From positions 124,001 through 188,000 of the forward strand of contig CAURZK010000002.1 of NCBI GenBank assembly GCA_963529855.1: a DNA stretch of 64,000 nucleotides, in the 5' to 3' direction. Below, in pieces: positions 1-9,791 of the stretch; the first letter of the stretch is position 1, and every line of letters starts with the position of its first letter. Source of the DNA: 34-65-8 sp963529855. Lineage in GTDB: Bacteria > Pseudomonadota > Alphaproteobacteria > Sphingomonadales > Sphingomonadaceae. The notes below the pieces were generated by a model. It saw only the letters and a program-made list of their open reading frames with translations, was not told the origin of the DNA and did no database searches. Position numbers and translations under genes: made by a program.

Positions 1-2985
<2,985 letters not shown>

Positions 2986-3096
2986 AATTTCGGTGTTTCC
3001 CGACATTCCGGCCAGCTAGCCGGTCGTTTCTTTCCGAAGCGGCAGGGTAGGGGTCTTTCGCCGGGAAGCCGACAACGAGAAAGACGGATAGGGAAA

Positions 3097-3564
3097 ATGG
3101 ACAAGATCCCGATGCTCGCCGAGGGGTACGAGCAGATTACGGCCGAATTGAAGGCCCTGCGCGCCGAACGCCCGCATATCGTCGATGCGATCGAGGAAGC
3201 GCGCGCCCATGGCGACCTTTCGGAAAACGCGGAATATCACGCCGCCAAGGAACGCCAGGGCCAGGTCGAGGCGCAGATTGCCGATCTCGAGGATCGGGTC
3301 AGTCGTGCGCAAATCATCGATCCAACCACGCTGTCGGGCGACCGGATCGTTTTCGGCGCGACCGTCACGTTGCTCGATGACGAAGAAAAGCCGGTCAAAT
3401 ATCAGATCGTCGGACAAACGGAGGCGGATGCCAAGAAGGGGCGGATCTCCTACAATTCGCCGCTGGGCCGCGCGCTTATCGGGAAGAAGGTCGAGGACGA
3501 GATCGAGGTGACGGTGCCTTCCGGCGACCGGTTCTATCTCGTGCAGAACATCGAATTCATCTGA
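3097..3564 (+). CDS. greA: transcription elongation factor GreA
   Basis: Rescues backtracked RNA polymerase by stimulating cleavage of the transcript 3' end. At 155 residues it is full length. The N-terminal half is the coiled coil, with the signature GDLSENAEYHAAKERQ at about residues 40-55, whose acidic tip enters the polymerase secondary channel. The C-terminal FKBP-like domain carries the usual SPLGRALIGKKVEDE stretch. It lies 111 bp after carB on the same strand, a pairing common in alphaproteobacteria. A purine-rich ribosome-binding region (GATAGGGAAA) precedes the ATG. Confidence 0.96.
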   Translation: MDKIPMLAEGYEQITAELKALRAERPHIVDAIEEARAHGDLSENAEYHAAKERQGQVEAQIADLEDRVSRAQIIDPTTLSGDRIVFGATVTLLDDEEKPVKYQIVGQTEADAKKGRISYNSPLGRALIGKKVEDEIEVTVPSGDRFYLVQNIEFI

Positions 3565-3575
3565 GGCCGCTGTCA

Positions 3576-3598
3576 CCCACCCGCCCCTGGGGGGTGGG
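3576..3598. terminator. GC hairpin after greA, possible terminator
   Basis: A perfect 7-bp stem, CCCACCC at 3576-3582 with GGGTGGG at 3592-3598, starts 12 bp after the greA stop. No T-run follows on either strand, so this may be a pause or Rho-dependent end rather than a classical intrinsic terminator. Confidence 0.35.
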
Positions 3599-3651
3599 GA
3601 CTGCGCGCATGAACCTCGTCCTGCCTGTGCGGCAATGACGAGCCTCGAGGA

Positions 3652-3882
3652 TCAGCCCTCCGGCGTCAGTAGCCGGTGGATGTGGACGATCACGTACTTC
3701 ATCTCGGCATCGTCGACGGTGCGCTGGGCATTGGCACGCCATGCCTCCACCGCGCTGTCGTAATCGCTGAAGATACCGACGACGTGGATGCTTTCCGGGT
3801 CCTGGAATTCGATCGTTTGCGGGTTGGTGACGCGGCCGCCCATCACGAGGTGGAGCCGCTGGCCAGTTTCGGTTTCTTTCAT
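3652..3882 (-). CDS. DUF4170 family protein
   Basis: A 76-residue soluble protein of unknown function. The core from QRLHLVMGG through FQDPESIHVVGIFSDYDSA to MKYVIVHIHRLL matches my memory of the DUF4170 family, which is widespread in alphaproteobacteria. I start it at the ATG at 3882 (MKETETG) rather than the in-frame ATG at 3945, because the extra 21 residues are low-complexity and not typical of the family. It is the last leftward gene before the greA convergence. It could be a distal member of the stress cassette upstream, but a 94-bp gap separates them. Confidence 0.75.
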   Translation of the reverse strand: MKETETGQRLHLVMGGRVTNPQTIEFQDPESIHVVGIFSDYDSAVEAWRANAQRTVDDAEMKYVIVHIHRLLTPEG

Positions 3883-3976
3883 GGTTCGCCTGATCCGGGG
3901 AGGGGAGATGGGCGCGGCCCATAACGCAAACGGCGCGACAGGCAAGGCCCGCCGCGCCGGTTAAATTCTGGCGGGC

Positions 3977-4435
3977 TCAGTGCGGCAGGCGGCCGCGCAG
4001 TTCCCGGATCGATTTGCTCGCCTTGGCGTTCAGCTTGCTGGACAGGCGCCGCGCAGTCTCGGCGGCGTCACCGCCCCGGTTGGCAGCAGCGCCGCCAAGT
4101 TCGCTCAGCTTGTCTTGGCCCGTGCGCGCTGCATCGCCGGCCTTGTCGAGCAACCCGGTGGCGTAGGCGAGGCCGATTTCGGCGGCATAGCTGGCGAACG
4201 CACCCGCGCGCTTGCTCGCCTTCTTGCCCGCGCGGCGGCCGGGGCGGGTCATCGCGCCGATGGCGAGACCGGCCACGGCAACCCCGGCAACGGTCGCCAA
4301 CGGATGGCGCTTGACGAAATCGGTGGCAGTGGCGGCTGCTTCACGCGCCTGGTCGGCAACCGTGCGCGCCGCATTGCGCGCTTCGGCAGCATCGATACGC
4401 TCACGAAGGCGATCGCGCTTTTCGTTCTCTGTCAT
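3977..4435 (-). CDS. small putative membrane-anchored protein, alanine-rich
   Basis: A 152-residue protein of unknown function. The N-terminal 35 residues form a charged, alanine-rich helix. A short hydrophobic segment follows at about residues 44-62 (HPLATVAGVAVAGLAIGAM), resembling the single anchor of DUF883/ElaB/YqjD proteins but placed centrally. The C-terminal half is basic and helical, ending in RELRGRLPH. It is the last gene of a leftward cassette with 4483-5788, so it probably shares that group's stress promoter. Confidence 0.6.
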   Translation of the reverse strand: MTENEKRDRLRERIDAAEARNAARTVADQAREAAATATDFVKRHPLATVAGVAVAGLAIGAMTRPGRRAGKKASKRAGAFASYAAEIGLAYATGLLDKAGDAARTGQDKLSELGGAAANRGGDAAETARRLSSKLNAKASKSIRELRGRLPH

Positions 4436-4482
4436 CTTGGTCTCCAGTAATTGGGGGTGATCGCGTCTTCGATTGAACGGTA

Positions 4483-4812
4483 TCAGGCGCGGTCGGGTTC
4501 CACCGCATCCGTGCGTTCGTCGCGCAGATCATCACCGCCATCGTCGAACAGGGTCAGAATGGGGTTACGCGCAAGCCACACCAGCAAAGCGGCCACCAGT
4601 GCGGCCAGAAAACCCCGGTTGTTGTCGACCAGATCGGCGGCCTCATCCAGCATGTCGCTGGCGCTTTCGCTGACCCTGTCGACCACGCGTGCACCGATGG
4701 TGCGCACGCCCAGGTCAGCACGCAACTGGTCCACGTCGGCCTTGACCAAGGCCAGCGCGGCGTCGCGAACGGCCTTGTCCTGCATCATGCGCAGTTCGAG
4801 CGGATTGGTCAT
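4483..4812 (-). CDS. small membrane protein of unknown function
   Basis: A 109-residue protein. A helical, acidic N-terminal region of about 65 residues is followed by one hydrophobic segment (GFLAALVAALLVWLARNPI, about residues 67-85) and an acidic tail. Its ATG overlaps the stop of the upstream holin-like gene by 4 bp (ATGA), so the two are translationally coupled. In position and size it recalls the third gene of enterobacterial yqjD-yqjE-yqjK clusters. I see no sequence match that proves homology. Confidence 0.65.
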   Translation of the reverse strand: MTNPLELRMMQDKAVRDAALALVKADVDQLRADLGVRTIGARVVDRVSESASDMLDEAADLVDNNRGFLAALVAALLVWLARNPILTLFDDGGDDLRDERTDAVEPDRA

Positions 4813-5201
4813 GGACGCTCTCCGTCGAAAACCCGGCCCATCTTGCGGAACCGGGTTCTGGCAAGCAGTGCGAAGACAATCGCGGCGCCCATCAGAATGC
4901 CGACCACTGCCATCGTTGCCCCAAGCGGGCTCAGATGCGGGGCCAGCGTGATGACCATGCCGACGACAAGCGCAATCAATGCCGAATTGAGACAGGCGAA
5001 CGCGATCAGGGCCAGGACCGTGCCGCGCTTTCCCTTGCTCGCAATCAGCGCCGCCCGGCTTTTCTGATACGCGATTTCGGCCTCGACGTAATTGCGGCCG
5101 TCGTCGATCAGATCACCCAGATCGTCGGTCAGTGAGCGCTGCACGCGCTCACTGCCGATGGCCGCCCCAGGCGTGCCCGCGGGTTCATCCTGTGTGCTCA
5201 C
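4809..5201 (-). CDS. phage-holin-like / YqjE-type inner membrane protein (DUF1469)
   Basis: A 130-residue protein with an amphipathic N-terminal half and two adjacent membrane segments (about residues 62-84 and 91-113). This is the pattern of the DUF1469 family, often named 'phage holin family protein', which includes E. coli YqjE. The start is GTG at 5201. There are no lysis or phage genes around it, so I read it as a cellular envelope protein. It sits 23 bp after the YqjD-like gene and overlaps the next gene by 4 bp, so these three are almost certainly one operon. Confidence 0.75.
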   Translation of the reverse strand: MSTQDEPAGTPGAAIGSERVQRSLTDDLGDLIDDGRNYVEAEIAYQKSRAALIASKGKRGTVLALIAFACLNSALIALVVGMVITLAPHLSPLGATMAVVGILMGAAIVFALLARTRFRKMGRVFDGERP

Positions 5202-5224
5202 GAAATCCCCCGCGCGGCCAGATG

Positions 5225-5788
5225 TCAGTCGCGGCTACCGCGGAACAGGCGTGCAAGCATGAAGCCTGCAACCGCAGCGATGCCAACGGCCAGGCCGGGG
5301 CTCTTGCGGACCATCTCGCGGGCATCTTCGCCGAGTTCTTCGACACTCTTGTTGTCGAGCTTGGTCGACGCATCCTGCAGGCTTTGCGAAGCCTTGCGGG
5401 CATAGTCGCCGTACTGCGCGCCGAACTTTTCATCGAGCGTGGCAGCATTGTCGGAAACGACCTTGCTCAGTGAAGCGAGCGCCTCGCTCGCCTTGGCCTT
5501 GCCTTCAACCGCGAGTTCGCCTGCCTTGCCCTTGGCCTGTTCGCTGTAGCCCTTGGCTTCGGTGACCCAGTCCTTGCTGCGGTCCCGTGCCTGATCGCGC
5601 ATGGCGATCGCCCGGTCGCCGGCATCGGCCTTCAATGCGGCAGCACCCGCCCGAGCTTCGTCGAGCGCGGCATTAAACCGGGTCTTGGCCTCGGCGCGAT
5701 GATCCGTTGCCGGTGCGGGCGTGGCGTCCTGTTGCGGAGCAGCCTTCTTAGTAGTCGGCTTTTTCGGAGTAGTGGGAGTAGTTGCCAT
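5225..5788 (-). CDS. YqjD/ElaB-like (DUF883-type) stress protein with C-terminal membrane anchor
   Basis: A 187-residue protein. It has a Pro/Thr/Lys-rich disordered N terminus, then a long Ala/Lys/Asp helical region with LEA-like character (about residues 30-150). It ends with the typical tail anchor SPGLAVGIAAVAGFMLARLF followed by charged residues. Tail-anchored DUF883 proteins such as E. coli YqjD bind ribosomes at the membrane in stationary phase. Whether this one does is inference. The start at 5788 gives the expected short N terminus. A sigma-EcfG promoter match lies 74-98 bp upstream, and the gene leads a four-gene leftward cassette. Confidence 0.75.
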   Translation of the reverse strand: MATTPTTPKKPTTKKAAPQQDATPAPATDHRAEAKTRFNAALDEARAGAAALKADAGDRAIAMRDQARDRSKDWVTEAKGYSEQAKGKAGELAVEGKAKASEALASLSKVVSDNAATLDEKFGAQYGDYARKASQSLQDASTKLDNKSVEELGEDAREMVRKSPGLAVGIAAVAGFMLARLFRGSRD

Positions 5789-5861
5789 GATGCTCGTCCT
5801 TCTGCCCTCAATTCAAATGCATCGGCGCGTTCATGCGCCAATCTGCGGGACTCCATGCTGC

Positions 5862-5886
5862 AACGCAACTTGCGCGGCAATGTTCC
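5862..5886 (-). promoter_or_regulatory. predicted sigma-EcfG general stress promoter of the YqjD-like operon
   Basis: Read on the minus strand this is GGAAC, then exactly 16 bp, then CGTT, the consensus of alphaproteobacterial EcfG promoters (GGAAC-N16/17-CGTT). The -35 element is 5882-5886 and the -10 element is 5862-5865. A start site about 7 bp beyond the -10 would give a leader of about 65 nt before the ATG at 5788. It predicts PhyR-NepR-EcfG control of the cassette. Confidence 0.7.
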
Positions 5887-5918
5887 GACGCATAGAGCGC
5901 GGCAAGCCTCCATCTGGG

Positions 5919-5942
5919 GGTGTTCTAACGCATTACAACACC
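5919..5942. promoter_or_regulatory. 24-bp imperfect palindrome in front of eno
   Basis: Half-sites GGTGTTnTAA and TTAnAACACC face each other over a 4-bp centre, ending 20 bp before the eno ATG. Only the centre and one base per arm break the symmetry. It could be a regulator's operator or an RNA hairpin in the leader. No cognate regulator is visible in the window. Confidence 0.4.
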
Positions 5943-5962
5943 TTTCTCCGGAGCGCTTAGCC

Positions 5963-7240
5963 ATGACCGCAATCATCGATATTCACGGCCGCGAAGTCCT
6001 CGACAGCCGCGGTAATCCCACGGTCGAAGTAGATGTGTTGCTGGAAGATGGCAGCTTCGGCCGCGCCGCGGTTCCCTCTGGTGCCTCCACCGGAGCGCAC
6101 GAAGCGGTCGAACTGCGTGATGGAGACAAGGCGCGCTATCTCGGCAAGGGTGTCCTGAAGGCGGTCGACGCAGTCAACACCGAGATTGCCGACGCCATTC
6201 TAGGGCTCGATGCCGAAGATCAGCGCGATATCGACCACGCGATGATTGCGCTCGATGGCACGGCCAACAAGAGCCGCATCGGCGCTAATGCCATTCTGGG
6301 CACCAGCCTTGCCGTGGCCAAGGCAGCTGCTAACGCGCGGGGCCTGCCACTCTACAGCTATGTCGGCGGCGTTTCCGCGCATGTCCTGCCGGTGCCGATG
6401 ATGAACATCATCAACGGGGGCGAGCATGCCGACAACCCAATCGACATCCAGGAATTCATGGTCATGCCGATCGGCGCCGACAGCCTGGCCGAAGGGGTTC
6501 GCTGGGGTGCGGAAATTTTCCATACGCTGAAGAAAGGCCTGTCGGAAAAAGGCCTCTCGACCGCCGTTGGCGACGAGGGCGGCTTCGCGCCGGCTCTGGC
6601 CAGCACGCGCGCGGCGCTCGATTTCATCATGGCCTCGATCGAACAGGCCGGGTTCACGCCCGGATCCGACGTCGCGCTGGCACTCGATTGCGCCTCGACC
6701 GAATTCTTTGCCGGTGGCCGTTACGACATGGCGGGGGAGCAAATCTCGCTCTCGCCCGACGAGATGGCCCAGTACCTCGCCAAGCTGTGCGATGACTATC
6801 CAATCCGCTCGATCGAGGACGGGATGAGCGAGGATGATTTCGAGGGCTGGAAGGCGCTGACCGACCTCGTCGGCGACCGGGTGCAGCTCGTCGGTGACGA
6901 CCTGTTCGTGACCAATCCGGAACGGCTGCGCGAGGGCATCAGGCAGGGATTGGCCAATTCGCTGCTGGTCAAAGTCAACCAGATCGGCACGCTGACCGAA
7001 ACGCTGGAAGCTGTGCAGCTGGCCCACCGTGCTGGCTACACGTCGGTTATGAGCCACCGTTCGGGCGAAACCGAGGATGCAACAATCGCCGATCTTGCTG
7101 TCGCCACCAACTGCGGGCAGATCAAAACTGGTTCGCTCGCCCGGTCGGACCGGTTGGCCAAGTACAACCAGCTGATCCGGATCGAGGAAGAGCTGGGCGA
7201 CAGTGCACGTTATGCCGGGCTGGGCTGCTTCGGGCGCTAG
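5963..7240 (+). CDS. eno: enolase
   Basis: Interconverts 2-phosphoglycerate and phosphoenolpyruvate in glycolysis and gluconeogenesis, in the cytoplasm. At 425 residues it is full length. It has the SGASTGAHEA loop, the acid/base pair Glu205 (GDEGG) and Lys337 (LLVKVNQIGT), the metal ligand motif SIEDGM near residue 282, and the signature MSHRSGETED near residue 362. I chose the ATG at 5963, which begins MTAIIDIHGREVLDSRGNP as in all enolases. A longer open frame upstream has no enolase similarity. The 3' end overlaps the convergent gene at 7237 by 4 bp. Confidence 0.97.
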   Translation: MTAIIDIHGREVLDSRGNPTVEVDVLLEDGSFGRAAVPSGASTGAHEAVELRDGDKARYLGKGVLKAVDAVNTEIADAILGLDAEDQRDIDHAMIALDGTANKSRIGANAILGTSLAVAKAAANARGLPLYSYVGGVSAHVLPVPMMNIINGGEHADNPIDIQEFMVMPIGADSLAEGVRWGAEIFHTLKKGLSEKGLSTAVGDEGGFAPALASTRAALDFIMASIEQAGFTPGSDVALALDCASTEFFAGGRYDMAGEQISLSPDEMAQYLAKLCDDYPIRSIEDGMSEDDFEGWKALTDLVGDRVQLVGDDLFVTNPERLREGIRQGLANSLLVKVNQIGTLTETLEAVQLAHRAGYTSVMSHRSGETEDATIADLAVATNCGQIKTGSLARSDRLAKYNQLIRIEEELGDSARYAGLGCFGR

Positions 7241-7500
7241 CTGCCCGGCTTGCCGTCCGGCCGGTTCTTGGGGTGGAACCAGTACTGCCAGACCCCCCAC
7301 AGGTTGATGAGCAGCAGGACCGCGTTCATCACCACGATGGGCATCGTGCCTTCCAGCCATCCGGCGACGATCCACGTCACCGAGACGACGCAGAACAATA
7401 CGAAGCCCCAGGCGGTGGCGCGGCGGCCGAGGTCGAAGGCGATCAGGCTTGCCGCGATCATCGTGCCGATCGCGGCAGCCCATTCCAGTGGTCCGTTCAT
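7237..7500 (-). CDS. small inner-membrane protein, unknown function
   Basis: An 87-residue protein with three predicted membrane helices (about residues 6-24, 29-49 and 53-73) and a short polar tail rich in Pro, Lys and Asp. I do not recognise the family with certainty; the size and topology resemble small PnuC- or YgjV-like membrane proteins. It lies 40 bp after ribH on the same strand, and its stop overlaps the stop region of eno by 4 bp on the opposite strand. Confidence 0.6.
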   Translation of the reverse strand: MNGPLEWAAAIGTMIAASLIAFDLGRRATAWGFVLFCVVSVTWIVAGWLEGTMPIVVMNAVLLLINLWGVWQYWFHPKNRPDGKPGS

Positions 7501-7540
7501 GATTGCCTGAGCGACTGAACGGCGGCGATGTTCCCGCCTG

Positions 7541-7960
7541 TCAGGCGAACTTTTCGCGCAATGCCAACAGTGCCAGCGCCGCCTGGGCCGCTTCGCCGCC
7601 CTTGTCCTTCTGGGCAGGGTCCGCGCGGACCAGTGCCTGTGCTTCGTTTTCGACCGTCAGAATGCCGTTGCCGATGGCGATCCCGTCCATCGTCAATGCC
7701 ATGATCCCGCGCGCGCTCTCGCCGGCGACGATCTCGAAATGATAAGTCTCGCCCCGGATGACCACGCCGATCGCCACGAAGCCGTCGTACTGGTCGCTCT
7801 CTGCCGCCAGCGCGATGGCGCCAGGCACTTCGAGCGCGCCAGGCACGGTTAGCACCTCGACTGCATGGCCCGCCCGCTCCAGCACGCCGCGCGCGCCGGC
7901 AACGAGCATATCGTTGAGATGGTCGTAGAACCGGGCTTCGACGATCAGAAACCGCGCCAT
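7541..7960 (-). CDS. ribH: 6,7-dimethyl-8-ribityllumazine synthase
   Basis: Condenses 5-amino-6-ribitylamino-uracil with 3,4-dihydroxy-2-butanone 4-phosphate to form lumazine, the penultimate step of riboflavin synthesis. At 139 residues it is slightly short but complete. Motifs visible are PGALEVP (40-46), GVVIRGETYHFE (65-76, with the catalytic His74) and LTVENEAQA (about 101-109). No other rib genes are adjacent and no FMN riboswitch is visible upstream. Confidence 0.95.
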   Translation of the reverse strand: MARFLIVEARFYDHLNDMLVAGARGVLERAGHAVEVLTVPGALEVPGAIALAAESDQYDGFVAIGVVIRGETYHFEIVAGESARGIMALTMDGIAIGNGILTVENEAQALVRADPAQKDKGGEAAQAALALLALREKFA

Positions 7961-8019
7961 GAATCACTCCGCTGCAATTGTGCGCGGGCGTTAGCGGGAT
8001 GTTGTGTTGGGGGGAAGGG

Positions 8020-8095
<76 letters not shown>

Positions 8096-8137
8096 ACACT
8101 GCCGTTTCAGCAGCCGCCCGAATCGGGCGAGGCGCTG

Positions 8138-8143
8138 CATATA
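8138..8143 (-). promoter_or_regulatory. candidate -10 box of the tRNA-Lys gene
   Basis: TATATG on the minus strand lies about 43 bp before the tRNA 5' end. No good -35 element sits 16-18 bp further upstream, so the assignment is weak. Confidence 0.25.
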
Positions 8144-8184
8144 GCGGTTGTTTCGGGCGAGGGAAGCCCTTCTGACGACAAGTT

Positions 8185-8562
8185 TCAGATCAAACGTATT
8201 TCGCCGCTCAGGGGGTCATGATCGACCGGTTCGACCTCGATAGCACCGGCCTGTTCGAGATGCCTGACGCCGCGCAAGGCGACCGGCTGCGACAGCATGG
8301 CCAGGCGGTGTATATCGCGCAGGGTAACCTTGCGGCCGGCAGCGTGAGCTTCGGCAAGGGCGCGCAGGATCTCGGCACGCTCCACCTCGGTCGAGGCGGG
8401 GCCGGGGGCATGCGGATCGCAAGCACTCGGCTTGCGCGCCAGCCGCTGCGCCAGGCGCAGCCGCAGTCTGGAGAACATTCTTGCGACCTTCGTTGCGTCG
8501 GTCCCCCGGGCCCCTGTCAGGCCGGTTGCCGCGTCTTGTCTTGGCACCAAATTCAGGAACAT
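8185..8562 (-). CDS. winged-helix-like DNA-binding protein, putative
   Basis: A protein of up to 125 residues. The C-terminal 70 residues look like a winged helix: EVERAEILRALAEAHAAG, then a possible recognition segment DIHRLAMLSQPVALRGVRHL, then an acidic wing-like ending. That arrangement resembles MarR-type regulators. The true start may be the internal ATG at 8478 (MFSRLRLRLAQRL), because the first 28 residues lack family character. It stands alone between tRNA-Lys and rodA. Targets are unknown. Confidence 0.6.
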   Translation of the reverse strand: MFLNLVPRQDAATGLTGARGTDATKVARMFSRLRLRLAQRLARKPSACDPHAPGPASTEVERAEILRALAEAHAAGRKVTLRDIHRLAMLSQPVALRGVRHLEQAGAIEVEPVDHDPLSGEIRLI

Positions 8563-8672
8563 TGGAACGCATCCGGGGTCATGGCACGCCTGACCCCCAA
8601 GGCGCTGTGACGGGCGTTAGGCTAGCTCGCGACCGACCCCAAGTCGCCCAGTTCGGGGACAATCGGCCGATG

Positions 8673-9791
8673 CTAATCGACGAAACGCGTCTTCGGCCCC
8701 TCGCGATTCCAGCGGTTGATCGTCATGATCGTGCCGAGACAGATCATGTTGGTCAGCATCGAGGAGCCCCCGTGGCTCATGAACGGCAGCGGGATGCCCA
8801 CGACCGGGGCAAACCCGACCACCATCATCAGGTTGATGGCGATGTAGAAGAATACGGTCGCGGTCATACCGGCCGCCAGGAGGCGCGAGAAGCGATCGGG
8901 AGATTGCCGCGCGACCTTCAGACCCCAGCTCAGGATCAGACCGTAGATCACCAGGACACCGATCCCGCCCAGCAACCCCCATTCCTCAGCCATTGTGGCG
9001 AACACGAAGTCGGTGTGGGGTTCGGGCAGGTATTCGAGATGGCTTTGCGATCCGTTGTTGAAGCCCTTGCCGGTTATCCCACCCGACCCGATCGCGATTT
9101 TCGACTGGGTGATGTGGTAGCCCGATCCCAGCGGGTCGCTTTCGGGATCGAGAAACGTCGTCACGCGCCGCTGCTGATAATCGTGCAGGCCGAAGAAGAA
9201 CGCGACCGGCGCCATGACGACAGCCGCTGCCCCCGCCATGAGGAACCAGCGCAGCGGCAACCCTGCCAGGAACATCACCACGACCCCGCCGAACGCGATC
9301 GACAATGCTGTGCCCAGGTCCGGTTGCAGCAGCACCAGAACCATCGGGAAGGCAATCAGGCCGCCCGCGGGCACGAGCGATCGCCACGACGGCACCATGC
9401 CCGCCGGCAGAGTGGCGTAAAACCGGGCCAAGGCGAGGACGACGGCCGGTTTCATCAATTCGGACGGCTGCAATCTGATGAAGCCCAGATCGAGCCAGCG
9501 CTGGCTGCCGCCCGCCACCGCGCCCAATGCTTCCACCCCGATCAGCAGGATCAGCACGATGCCATACAGCGGATAGGCGGCGAGCTTGACGAAGTCCTTG
9601 CTGAACCGCGTCATGACCGCAGCCATCGTCATGAATACCGCGAACCGCAGCAGGTGCGACGAGGCATAGGGTTGCCACGATCCCCCGGCCGCGGAATGAA
9701 GAACGAGTGCGCCGAACCCGACCAACAGGCACAGCGGTATCAACATGGCCCAGGGCTGGCGCGCGATCGGCGCCGGGATGATCCCGTTCAT
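8673..9791 (-). CDS. rodA: rod-shape SEDS glycosyltransferase RodA
   Basis: Polymerises lipid II into glycan strands for the elongasome, in the inner membrane with PBP2. The protein has 372 residues and about ten membrane helices. The SEDS signature PEPHTDFVFATMAEEWG contains the catalytic Asp261. Start chosen at 9791 (MNGIIPAPIARQPW), whose ATG overlaps the mrdA stop by 4 bp. A longer frame upstream is only the out-of-frame 3' end of mrdA. It is the last gene of the leftward mreB-mreC-mreD-mrdA-rodA operon. Confidence 0.96.
   Translation of the reverse strand: MNGIIPAPIARQPWAMLIPLCLLVGFGALVLHSAAGGSWQPYASSHLLRFAVFMTMAAVMTRFSKDFVKLAAYPLYGIVLILLIGVEALGAVAGGSQRWLDLGFIRLQPSELMKPAVVLALARFYATLPAGMVPSWRSLVPAGGLIAFPMVLVLLQPDLGTALSIAFGGVVVMFLAGLPLRWFLMAGAAAVVMAPVAFFFGLHDYQQRRVTTFLDPESDPLGSGYHITQSKIAIGSGGITGKGFNNGSQSHLEYLPEPHTDFVFATMAEEWGLLGGIGVLVIYGLILSWGLKVARQSPDRFSRLLAAGMTATVFFYIAINLMMVVGFAPVVGIPLPFMSHGGSSMLTNMICLGTIMTINRWNREGPKTRFVD

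Noticed and set aside
4809..5201. Phage lysis holin
   Set aside because: The holin label comes from the DUF1469 family name; no phage genes are nearby and the context is a yqjD-like envelope cassette.
6200..7483. Long frame antisense to eno
   Set aside because: Shadow of eno with a low-complexity translation.
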